Source of the DNA: Methylomonas sp.
Lineage (GTDB): Bacteria > Pseudomonadota > Gammaproteobacteria > Methylococcales > Methylomonadaceae
NCBI GenBank assembly: GCA_026989715.1
Contig: JALSIU010000030.1
Span: 1 to 6,181, forward strand
DNA length: 6,181 bases
Direction of reading: 5' to 3'
Shown here in pieces: positions 1 through 6,095 of the stretch. The notes below the pieces were generated by a model, which was not told the origin of the DNA, did not search any database, and was given only the letters and a program-made list of their open reading frames with translations. Position 1 is the first letter of the stretch; each line of letters opens with the position of its first letter. Both the position numbers and the translations under genes were made by a program.

Positions 1-1809
1 CTGGGGGGTGACCAGTGGAGTAAGGCCAAGAAAAAGGCATTAGAAAAAATTCATGATGTCGCGGCTGAATTATTGGAAATTCATGCCAAGCGTGCCTTAA
101 ATAAAGGCCATGCTTTTGCGTATGATCATGCTGAATATTTAACATTTGCGGATGCCTTTCCGTTTGAAGAAACACCGGATCAGCAAGTTGCAATTGATAG
201 CATTTTAGAGGATATGCGTTCAGATAAGCCCATGGATCGGGTGATTTGTGGCGATGTGGGCTTTGGCAAAACGGAAGTTGCCATGCGTGCGGCGTTTATT
301 GCGGCACAAAGTGGGCGGCAAGTGACGGTGTTAGTGCCGACGACCTTGTTGGCACAGCAACATTTCCAGAATTTTCGTGATCGGTTTGCCGACTGGCCTT
401 TCCGCGTAGAAGTCTTATCGCGTTTTCAAACCCCTAAACAGCAGAAAGCCATTATTGCTGAATTGGCTGATGGCAAAGTGGATATTGTCATTGGGACGCA
501 TAAATTGCTCTCTAAAGAAGTAAAGTACCGTGATTTGGGATTGGTTATTATTGATGAGGAGCATCGCTTTGGTGTGCGCCAAAAAGAGCATTTTAAAGCC
601 ATACGCCAAGAAGTTGATTTATTGACCTTAACGGCAACACCTATTCCACGAACTTTAAATATGGCCATGTCGGGCTTGCGTGATGTCTCCATTATTGCAA
701 CACCGCCGCCGAATCGTCATGCCATTCGTACCTTTATTTCCGAATGGATTGATTCATTGATTAAAGAAGCCTGTCAGCGAGAAATTAAGCGCGGTGGGCA
801 GATGTATTTTTTACATAATGATGTTAAATCCATGGATAAAATGGCGCGTGAACTTGAAAAATTAGTGCCGGAAGCGCGTGTTGAAATCGCACATGGGCAA
901 ATGCCTGAACGTGAGTTAGAACGCATTATGTTGGATTTTTATCATCAGCGTTTTAATGTGTTATTAAGTACAACGATTATTGAAAGCGGGATTGATGTGC
1001 CGACGGCTAATACGATTATTATTAATCGGGCAGATAAACTGGGCTTAGCACAATTGCACCAGCTACGCGGTCGAGTAGGGCGTTCGCATCATCGGGCATA
1101 TGCTTATTTTATTACGCCTCCGAAAAAACTCATGAGCAAGGATGCTGTTAAGCGTCTGGAAGCTGTGGAAACCTCAGGTGAATTAGGGGCTGGTTTTTTA
1201 CTTTCCACACATGATATGGAAATTCGGGGCGCAGGTGAGTTGTTAGGCGATGGCCAAAGTGGGCAAATTCAGGAAATAGGCTTTACTTTGTATACCGAAT
1301 TATTAGACCGAGCGGTGCATGCGCTAAAATCAGGCAAGCAGCCGGAATTGAATGCGCCCATGCAGACCGGTACGGAGGTTGATTTGCAAGCGGCGGCTTT
1401 GATTCCTGAGGATTATTTGCCTGATATTCATGCGCGTTTGGTGTTGTATAAACGTATTGCCAGTACAAGCAGCAAAGAGGAGCTAAGAGATTTGCAAATT
1501 GAAATGATTGACCGTTTTGGCTTATTGCCTGAGCAAACCAAAACCTTGTTTGCGGTAACGGAGTTAAAGCAGTTGGCGAGTTATATTGGAGTGAAAAAGA
1601 TTGATGCCCATGCAGAAGGGGGACGTTTGTTGTTTTCGGCGGCTCCTAAGTTGAATATGCAACAATTATTGATTTTAATTCAGACGCAAGCGGATATTTA
1701 TAAATTTGAAGGCGGCGATAAATTGCGTTTTACGCAAAAGTTTGCCACAACGGATGCTAAAATAACGTTTATTAGCGAATTATTAACGCAATTAACGGAT
1801 GATTCATGA
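1..1809 (+). CDS. mfd: Transcription-repair coupling factor Mfd, C-terminal half (5' end outside window)
   Basis: Mfd is a cytoplasmic superfamily 2 translocase that pushes stalled RNA polymerase off damaged DNA and recruits UvrA. The frame is open from base 1, giving 602 codons against about 1,150 residues for full-length Mfd, so the UvrB-like N-terminal modules and the polymerase-interaction domain lie mostly upstream. Codon 1 falls in the conserved LGGDxWSKAK segment. The helicase motifs are intact in order (window codons): Walker A GDVGFGKT at 84-91, DEEH at 185-188, TATPIPR at 211-217, TTIIESGIDVPTANT at about 324-338, and RGRVGRS at 356-362. The C-terminal TRCF domain follows at about 470-570, with RLVLYKRIAS and MIDRFGLLP. 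The first start-like codon in this frame, at 73, is TTG inside conserved sequence and is not the true start. The stop TGA overlaps the csiV start (ATGA). The identification rests on close resemblance to enterobacterial Mfd from memory; no broken motif is seen. Confidence 0.98.
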   Translation: MGGDQWSKAKKKALEKIHDVAAELLEIHAKRALNKGHAFAYDHAEYLTFADAFPFEETPDQQVAIDSILEDMRSDKPMDRVICGDVGFGKTEVAMRAAFIAAQSGRQVTVLVPTTLLAQQHFQNFRDRFADWPFRVEVLSRFQTPKQQKAIIAELADGKVDIVIGTHKLLSKEVKYRDLGLVIIDEEHRFGVRQKEHFKAIRQEVDLLTLTATPIPRTLNMAMSGLRDVSIIATPPPNRHAIRTFISEWIDSLIKEACQREIKRGGQMYFLHNDVKSMDKMARELEKLVPEARVEIAHGQMPERELERIMLDFYHQRFNVLLSTTIIESGIDVPTANTIIINRADKLGLAQLHQLRGRVGRSHHRAYAYFITPPKKLMSKDAVKRLEAVETSGELGAGFLLSTHDMEIRGAGELLGDGQSGQIQEIGFTLYTELLDRAVHALKSGKQPELNAPMQTGTEVDLQAAALIPEDYLPDIHARLVLYKRIASTSSKEELRDLQIEMIDRFGLLPEQTKTLFAVTELKQLASYIGVKKIDAHAEGGRLLFSAAPKLNMQQLLILIQTQADIYKFEGGDKLRFTQKFATTDAKITFISELLTQLTDDS

Positions 1810-2333
1810 ATAAGTCTTTTTATGTCTTTTGGGCGATAGCCGCCTTTTTATTAAGCAGTTCTTATGGTTGGGCTGATGAACGCCGGTTTCAGTTGGAACT
1901 GATTGTATTTCAGCAAAGCGCGCCTAATACTGAGTTATTTGAGCAAACAGAGCCGGAACTTAAACCTGTTGCAAAATATGCACCGACCCGACCTGGTACG
2001 AAGAGTTTACAGTATATCTATAACCGATTGCGTAAAGCGGGAGGCTATCAAGTTTTAAGTTACCAATCTTGGCGTGTCTCTGTGCAAAGTAATCGAGTTA
2101 GTTTGCCGGTTAATATTACCGATGAGGCTAAAAATTTGCACGGCTGGCTGAAAATCCAACGCGGTCATTTATTACATGTACTGGCGGATATAGAGTTTGG
2201 CCCGACAGAGACGATTGAGGGCGATGCTTTGTTTTATCGTATTACTGAAAAACGGCGGGTGATGTTGGATGAGTTATATTATTTAGACCATCCTTTTTTT
2301 GGGGTGGTGTTTAAATTGTCATTGGTGGAATGA
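1806..2333 (+). CDS. csiV: CsiV-family periplasmic peptidoglycan-binding protein
   Basis: This 175-residue exported protein belongs to the CsiV family. The family member studied in Vibrio cholerae binds peptidoglycan and supports the LpoA-PBP1A cell-wall synthase. A signal peptide is visible at residues 1-23: Lys3, a hydrophobic stretch from about 5 to 16, and a GWA/DE cleavage site. The mature protein starts with the family signature RRFQLELIVFQQ. It also has the YQVLSYQSWR segment (about 85-94), an HGWLKIQRGHLLHVLADIEF block (about 112-131), and the near-terminal YYLDHPFFGVVFKLS motif. The protein is short for the family as I recall it, and the region between the N-terminal signature and the QSW block looks compact rather than broken. 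Its start overlaps the mfd stop by 4 bases, and GGAT at 1797-1800 is a weak Shine-Dalgarno sequence. A position directly after mfd is a recurrent family context. Support for PBP1A in this organism is inferred from the family. Confidence 0.85.
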   Translation: MNKSFYVFWAIAAFLLSSSYGWADERRFQLELIVFQQSAPNTELFEQTEPELKPVAKYAPTRPGTKSLQYIYNRLRKAGGYQVLSYQSWRVSVQSNRVSLPVNITDEAKNLHGWLKIQRGHLLHVLADIEFGPTETIEGDALFYRITEKRRVMLDELYYLDHPFFGVVFKLSLVE

Positions 2334-2341
2334 TATTTTTA

Positions 2342-2347
2342 GAGGGG
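2342..2347 (+). promoter_or_regulatory. Ribosome binding site that sets the start of the Kazal-like lipoprotein
   Basis: GAGGGG lies 6 bases before the ATG at 2354, with its GAGG core 8 bases before. This is the clearest Shine-Dalgarno sequence in the plus-strand block. It favours the ATG at 2354 over the in-frame ATG at 2330, which overlaps the csiV stop and would put a charged, cysteine-containing octapeptide (MIFLEGCN) ahead of the signal peptide. Confidence 0.7.
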
Positions 2348-2353
2348 TGCAAT

Positions 2354-2587
2354 ATGCGATCTTATTGGGTTTTAGGGGGGCTATTATTGAGTGCCTGTCA
2401 GAGTGCTAGCGAGCGGCCTACTAACTTTACGGCATGCACAGAGCCGCGCCCACAAATATGCACTAGGATATATCGGCCTGTTTGTGCTGAATTAGGGACT
2501 GCCGGCATGCTAAAAACTTACCCGAGCGATTGCAGCGCTTGTAGCAAAGCTGACGTACAGGGTTATACGCCAGGTGAGTGCTCTTAG
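2354..2587 (+). CDS. Small lipoprotein with a Kazal-like protease-inhibitor domain
   Basis: From the ATG at 2354 the product has 77 residues. Residues 1-14 form a lipoprotein signal peptide (Arg2, then a hydrophobic stretch) ending in the lipobox LSAC, with Cys15 as the likely lipidated residue. Gln at +2 is not the Asp inner-membrane retention signal, so the outer membrane is the likely destination. The rest holds six cysteines at 28, 36, 44, 60, 63 and 76. The spacing and the segments CxxxxxxPVC (36-44) and TYPSDCSAC (55-63) match the Kazal pattern (PVC, then Y-x-[NS]-x-C-x-x-C, then a final Cys). Kazal domains are disulfide-bonded inhibitors of serine proteases, and bacterial lipoproteins with such domains are mostly uncharacterised. 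Inhibitory activity is inferred and no target is known. The longer frame from 2330 overlaps the csiV stop by 4 bases and would add 8 residues; the RBS and lipobox favour 2354. It probably shares a transcript with csiV and mfd. Confidence 0.8.
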   Translation: MRSYWVLGGLLLSACQSASERPTNFTACTEPRPQICTRIYRPVCAELGTAGMLKTYPSDCSACSKADVQGYTPGECS

Positions 2588-2596
2588 GTTTTGTGC

Positions 2597-3175
2597 TTAT
2601 AATCCTTTCCAAGGTGTAAATAACCCTTCTACATCCACTCCAAACATATCCAATACCCGGCCAACACCTTCATCCACCATTGCCATAATGGAGTTAGATT
2701 TATTGTAGAAGGCGGGCATAGGTGGGAAGATGATGCCGCCCATTTCGGTTACGCTGGCCATATTACGAATATGCGCTAAATTAAGCGGCGTTTCGCGCGG
2801 CATAATGACCACCCTGCGCCGTTCTTTTAGGGCGACATCGGCAGAGCGAGAAATTAAATTATCACCAAAACCGTGCGCAATGGCTGCAAGGGTTTTCATG
2901 GAGCAGGGGGCGATGATGACACCTGCTGTTTTAAAAGAGCCGCTGGCAATTGAGGCGGCAATATCATCAATCCCATGAGTGACATCTGCTAAGGCATATA
3001 AATCACTGCGTGACATATCCAATTCATATTTTAGGTTAACCAAGCCTGCGCTAGAGATGATTAGGTGTGACTCCCAGTCTGCTTGTTGCTGTAAGACTTG
3101 CAACATACGTACGCCGTAAATGGCGCCGGTCGCGCCCGTCATGGCAATCACTAATCTTTTTTTCTGTGTGTGCAT
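2597..3175 (-). CDS. ubiX: Flavin prenyltransferase UbiX
   Basis: This 192-residue protein has the normal length for UbiX, which joins a dimethylallyl group to reduced FMN to make the prenyl-FMN cofactor of UbiD-type decarboxylases. In proteobacteria this supports decarboxylation of polyprenyl-4-hydroxybenzoate in ubiquinone synthesis. Visible family motifs are the N-terminal nucleotide-binding turn MTGATGAIYG (12-21), SGSFKTAG (78-85), APCSMKTLAAIA (89-100), GDNLISRSADVALKERR (104-120), MPRETPLN (125-132) and PPMPAFYNKS (151-160), which carries the conserved Tyr157. The ATG shares one base with the stop of the upstream hydrolase (TAATG), suggesting coupled translation; GAGA about 8 bases upstream is only a weak Shine-Dalgarno sequence. 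Paralogues that serve other UbiD enzymes (Pad1/VdcB type) are hard to separate by sequence, and no ubiD is in the window, so the partner is not shown. The gene converges on the Kazal-like lipoprotein gene with 9 bases between stops. Confidence 0.94.
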   Translation of the reverse strand: MHTQKKRLVIAMTGATGAIYGVRMLQVLQQQADWESHLIISSAGLVNLKYELDMSRSDLYALADVTHGIDDIAASIASGSFKTAGVIIAPCSMKTLAAIAHGFGDNLISRSADVALKERRRVVIMPRETPLNLAHIRNMASVTEMGGIIFPPMPAFYNKSNSIMAMVDEGVGRVLDMFGVDVEGLFTPWKGL

Positions 3176-4113
3176 TAGATGAGTCTCGTTGCCATGCTGT
3201 CGGTGGCGGTGATTAAGGCATCTATCATTTGTTCGCCTTTAGCGATATGACCTGCTTGATTTAATACTTGATATTGGGCATTGGGCAGTGCTTGGGCTAG
3301 GCTAAAGCCTGCGGCCATAGGGCAAACGAAATCATATTGACCGTGTATTATAGTGATGGGTATTTCTTGTAAACTGGCGCAATGCTCCAATATTTGATTT
3401 TCCTGAATAAAATAATGCTTACGTGCATAGTTGAGTTCCATTTTGACTTGTGCAACCATTTTTTGTGTTATGTGTTCCGGAATTTGCGAGGCTTGGTAGT
3501 CGTTGCCTAAAGCCACTTGTGAGCTCCAGTGCAGCCAAGCGCGGGTAACGCGGCGTATGGCTATTTCATCTGCTCCCCATAGGGTTTCATAAAGTTGCTC
3601 AATATTGTTGTCTGGTAAGCTATCTAATAAGCATTGGTATTGAGCTGGGTAAAGTCGGCTGGCACCGTCACGCACAAACCAGTCTAAATCCTGTTGGCGT
3701 GCTAAAAATACACCACGAATGATGATGCCGGATACCTGTGCGCTAAATTGCTGTGCGTATAATAAGGCTAAAGTGCTCCCCCAAGAGCCGCTAAATAACA
3801 GCCATTGTTGGATATGCAGGTGTTTCCGAATGGCTTCCATATCTGCGATGAGATATTGCGTGGTGTTATGTTCTAGTTCGCCAAATGGCCGCGATTGGCC
3901 GCAGCCGCGTTGGTCAAATAGAATAATATGGTATTTTTCCGGATTAAAAAAACATCGCTGACTTGGGCGGGTGCCGGAGCAAGGGCCGCCATGTAAAAAG
4001 ACGACCGGGATGCCTTCAGGGTTACCTGATTGTTCGACATAAATTTCATGTTGGCTCTCTGTTTGCAGAAAGAAGTGATGAAAGGGTTCTATATCAGGGT
4101 ACAGCGACTTCAT
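3175..4113 (-). CDS. pip: Alpha/beta hydrolase of the proline iminopeptidase (S33) family, substrate uncertain
   Basis: The 312-residue product aligns end to end with Xanthomonas/Serratia-type prolyl aminopeptidases, which remove N-terminal proline from peptides in the cytoplasm. The alpha/beta hydrolase core is complete: HGGP loop at 41-44, FDQRGCGQS at 66-74, nucleophile Ser110 in GSWGS, Asp261 in HGQYDFVCP and His289 in QAGHIA. Several positions differ from the classical enzyme as I recall it. The HGGPG oxyanion motif reads HGGPC, the first Gly of GxSxG is Ser108, and the two glutamates that bind the substrate alpha-amino group in the Serratia enzyme align with Ser197 (W-S instead of W-E) and Arg231 (RKHYF instead of ENHYF). 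A hydrolase is therefore secure but true proline iminopeptidase activity is doubtful. There is no signal peptide. The gene lies 110 bases after cobO and overlaps ubiX by one base (TAATG). The Shine-Dalgarno sequence is weak (GGA about 10 bases upstream). Confidence 0.85.
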   Translation of the reverse strand: MKSLYPDIEPFHHFFLQTESQHEIYVEQSGNPEGIPVVFLHGGPCSGTRPSQRCFFNPEKYHIILFDQRGCGQSRPFGELEHNTTQYLIADMEAIRKHLHIQQWLLFSGSWGSTLALLYAQQFSAQVSGIIIRGVFLARQQDLDWFVRDGASRLYPAQYQCLLDSLPDNNIEQLYETLWGADEIAIRRVTRAWLHWSSQVALGNDYQASQIPEHITQKMVAQVKMELNYARKHYFIQENQILEHCASLQEIPITIIHGQYDFVCPMAAGFSLAQALPNAQYQVLNQAGHIAKGEQMIDALITATDSMATRLI

Positions 4114-4143
4114 TAAGGTTTTTCCGTATTATTTTTGGTACTT

Positions 4144-4157
4144 ATCATTTTAATGAT
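4144..4157. promoter_or_regulatory. AT-rich palindrome, possible operator upstream of the hydrolase gene
   Basis: ATCATT-TT-AATGAT is a perfect 6-base inverted repeat around a 2-base centre, 30 bases before the hydrolase start codon on the minus strand. Its size and place would suit a dimeric regulator. It shares some AATGAT/ATCATT words with Fur-type sites but does not match a full Fur or FNR box, so no regulator is assigned. In an AT-rich spacer this could be chance. Confidence 0.25.
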
Positions 4158-4161
4158 CTGC

Positions 4162-4182
4162 GTAGGGTGAGTTTTGCTTGCC
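4162..4182 (+). repeat. Hairpin resembling a decayed GTAGGGTG-type intergenic repeat
   Basis: The GTAGGGTG start followed by a short hairpin recalls dispersed intergenic palindromic repeats that begin with GTAGGGTG in several bacteria. GGTGAG (4166-4171) can pair with CTTGCC (4177-4182) around a TTTTG loop if G-U pairs are allowed in the plus-strand RNA. The expected mirror end (CACCCTAC) is missing, so this would be a partial or decayed copy. With a single copy in view the repeat status is an inference. Confidence 0.25.
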
Positions 4183-4223
4183 AAAAGGGGTGTAGGTACT
4201 TGTACTGTTAGCAGGAGGGCGCG

Positions 4224-4760
4224 TTAAAACTCTATTCCTTGTTCGGCTTTAATGCCTTGTGCATAAGCATGTTTAACTTTTTGCATGTCAGTAACGGTTT
4301 GTGCCATTGCGATGACCTCTGGGGCTGCATTGCGCCCAGTGAGGATGAGGTGCATCCAAGCGGGCTTATGTGTGCTAATAAAGTCGGCAATTTCTTGGCC
4401 GCTAATCCAGTTATAGCCGCAACAGTAGTTGATTTCATCTAATAAGACTAAATCAAATTCTTGCGATAATATTTTAGCTTGGCTAAATTCCCAGATTTCT
4501 CGGCTGGTTTTGATGTCTTGCTCCGGATTTTTGGTATCCCAGGTGAAGCCATCGCCTAAAACGTGCCATTCGATATTATCAAAACGCTCAGCCGCTTTTT
4601 GTTCGCCGGTTTGCCATTTGCCTTTAATATATTGAATCACGCAGACTTTCATTCCCCAGCCGGCCGCACGGAATACCATGCCTATGGCACTGGATGATTT
4701 ACCTTTGCCTTCGCCGGTATTGACCAGCACGATGCCCTGTCGATTTTCTCTTGTTTTCAT
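4224..4760 (-). CDS. cobO: Corrinoid adenosyltransferase, CobO/BtuR/CobA type
   Basis: The enzyme transfers the 5'-deoxyadenosyl group from ATP to the cobalt of reduced corrinoids, giving the adenosylated intermediates of the B12 pathway and salvage. The 178-residue product shows the family's phosphate loop NTGEGKGKSSSA (14-25), here with Ser22-Ser23 where Thr is common. It also has QYIKGKWQTGE (43-53), DGFTWDTKN (70-78), LLDEINY (106-112), LTGRNAAPEVI (140-150) and the terminal VKHAYAQGIKAEQGIEF (162-178), which matches the enterobacterial ending closely. Compared with E. coli BtuR (about 196 residues) it lacks most of the N-terminal extension before the first strand. The ATG follows the cobB stop with no gap (TAAATG), and GGA six bases upstream may serve as Shine-Dalgarno sequence. 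The tight join to cobB fits a shared pathway, because CobB makes the a,c-diamide that CobO adenosylates. Confidence 0.95.
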   Translation of the reverse strand: MKTRENRQGIVLVNTGEGKGKSSSAIGMVFRAAGWGMKVCVIQYIKGKWQTGEQKAAERFDNIEWHVLGDGFTWDTKNPEQDIKTSREIWEFSQAKILSQEFDLVLLDEINYCCGYNWISGQEIADFISTHKPAWMHLILTGRNAAPEVIAMAQTVTDMQKVKHAYAQGIKAEQGIEF

Positions 4761-6038
4761 TTATTGTCCATTAAACCAGTTAGTAATAATGTCCGGCGCA
4801 CTGGCAAAATACCAATGAATATAAGATGCGCGTACATTTTTAAAACGAATGCCATTATCACCTCTATTGACTTGAAAACAAGCCTGCATTGTTTGTGTCA
4901 TTTCCCGCACTGAATGATGAAATTCATGACCTTTTAAGCCGGATGCCTCTTCACGATAACCTAGTGAGGCCAGTTTAGTTTGCATTTTAGAGTGGTAGGG
5001 TAATATATTGGCCATACGCCATTGCTGGGCTTGGTGGTCTATTAAGGTTTCCCCTAATAACATGGCACCGCCACATTCTGCTAAGACGGGTTTGCCTGCC
5101 GTGATAAAGGCATGCAAAGATTGCCATGTCGTCGATTGGGAGAGGGCGGCGGCAAATAGTTCCGGGTAGCCGCCCGGTAACCAGACAGCATCGGCATTTT
5201 GTGGGATTGCTTCACTTGCAATGGGTGAGAAAAATAATAATTTTGCCCCTTGTTGTTGTAAAAAATCTAAATTGGCAGGGTAGAGAAAACAGCAGGCAGC
5301 ATCACGGGCAATAGCAATTTTCTTGTCTTGTAACGCGCTTGATGGGCGTGTTGTGTTGTGTGTTGAGGTGTCTACTTGGGTAAATAAATCGACGAAATGG
5401 GGAGCCTCAATCTGTAAATAAGGGAGGAAATTAGGTAATTGAACTTCTGAGGGTTGCATTAAGCCCAAGTGACGTTCGGGCAAGATGGGGGCGTTTTTAG
5501 CGAGCCAAGCAATCAGGGGCGGCTGATTGTGCGCGTGTAAGGCATTTGCTAATAAATCGGCATGATGTGCGCTACCGACTCGGTTGGCGATAATGCCGGC
5601 GATACGGATACCCATTTGTGTGGCATAAGTACAAAAACCGCTGACTAAAGGAACTATTGTGCCACTCATGCCTTTTGCATCGACGACTAAAAAGACAGGC
5701 AGCTGTAATTCCTTGGCTAATTCGGCACTAGAGCCGCTGCCGCCGACACCTGAGCGGCCATCAAATAAGCCCATGACCCCCTCGATTAAACTTATGTCTG
5801 CACAGGAAGCCTGTTGTGTTAATAATGCTTTACTTGTTTCGGCACCGATCATACGTGTATCTAAGTTGTACGCGGGTTTGTGGGTGATAGCTTGATGCCA
5901 TAAAGGGTCTAAAAAATCAGGCCCTGTTTTAAAGGAGGCTATTTTATATTGTTGTGCTTGGAGATATTGTAATAATGCTAGCATGACGGTGGTTTTGCCA
6001 CAGCCTGATTGCGTGCCGGCTAAAAGTGCTGCTTGCAT
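4761..6038 (-). CDS. cobB: Cobyrinate (or hydrogenobyrinate) a,c-diamide synthase, CobB/CbiA
   Basis: The enzyme uses ATP and glutamine-derived ammonia to amidate carboxylates a and c of the corrin ring. From the ATG at 6038 it has 425 residues in two modules. The N-terminal synthetase domain has the phosphate loop AGTQSGCGKTT (7-17), GPDFLDPLWH (39-48) and EGVMGLFDG (86-94). The C-terminal class I glutamine amidotransferase domain has LPGGYPELF (about 287-295), the nucleophile Cys322 in AECGG, GHEFHHS (370-376) and YIHWYFAS with likely catalytic His408. All key residues are present. A TTG at 6056 in the same frame would add six residues (MIKIRP). Neither start has a good Shine-Dalgarno sequence, and ATG was chosen as the commoner codon, with the family core starting soon after it. 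The sequence does not tell the aerobic substrate (CobB) from the anaerobic one (CbiA), so cbiA is an equal symbol. cobO follows with no gap. Confidence 0.95.
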   Translation of the reverse strand: MQAALLAGTQSGCGKTTVMLALLQYLQAQQYKIASFKTGPDFLDPLWHQAITHKPAYNLDTRMIGAETSKALLTQQASCADISLIEGVMGLFDGRSGVGGSGSSAELAKELQLPVFLVVDAKGMSGTIVPLVSGFCTYATQMGIRIAGIIANRVGSAHHADLLANALHAHNQPPLIAWLAKNAPILPERHLGLMQPSEVQLPNFLPYLQIEAPHFVDLFTQVDTSTHNTTRPSSALQDKKIAIARDAACCFLYPANLDFLQQQGAKLLFFSPIASEAIPQNADAVWLPGGYPELFAAALSQSTTWQSLHAFITAGKPVLAECGGAMLLGETLIDHQAQQWRMANILPYHSKMQTKLASLGYREEASGLKGHEFHHSVREMTQTMQACFQVNRGDNGIRFKNVRASYIHWYFASAPDIITNWFNGQ

Positions 6039-6095
6039 TGGTCGGATTTTTATCAATAAGGGGTTAGAAGAAAAGACAGGAGGCGGGTATTATTT

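Larger units (their letters stand above)
4114..4223. other. Intergenic spacer between cobO and the hydrolase gene
   Basis: These 110 bases separate the cobO stop from the hydrolase start and hold no supportable gene. They contain the 14-base palindrome at 4144-4157, the hairpin at 4166-4182, and two copies of GGTACTT at 4137-4143 and 4195-4201. I could not pick out a convincing minus-strand promoter: TTGGCA (4184 to 4179) has no good -10 element at the usual distance, and AATAAT (4133 to 4128) has no matching -35 element and lies very close to the start codon. There is no hairpin followed by a T-run on the minus strand that would end the cobO transcript, so read-through from cob genes to the hydrolase and ubiX is possible. 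Confidence 0.5.

Noticed and set aside
415..692. Minus-strand frames of 64 and 88 codons inside mfd
   Set aside because: They lie opposite conserved Mfd helicase motifs, have no recognisable domains, and are explained as antisense shadows. The same holds for the other short frames opposite or within mfd, ubiX, the hydrolase, cobO and cobB.
73..1809. A complete 578-residue helicase starting at 73
   Set aside because: The codon at 73 is TTG inside conserved Mfd sequence, and the frame is open back to base 1 with matching Mfd residues, so this is a window-edge truncation of mfd.
2575..2620. Bidirectional terminator between the Kazal-like lipoprotein gene and ubiX
   Set aside because: The two GTGCT words here are direct, not inverted, repeats, and no stem followed by a T-run could be found in either direction.
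4156..4184. Sigma-70 promoter for the hydrolase with TTGGCA as -35 element
   Set aside because: The hexamer 17 bases downstream on the minus strand (GCAGAT) is a poor -10 element, and other spacings gave nothing better.
6078..6083. AGGAGG on the plus strand as a ribosome binding site for a divergent gene
   Set aside because: No start codon with an open frame follows at a suitable distance; the nearest TTG frame stops after three codons.
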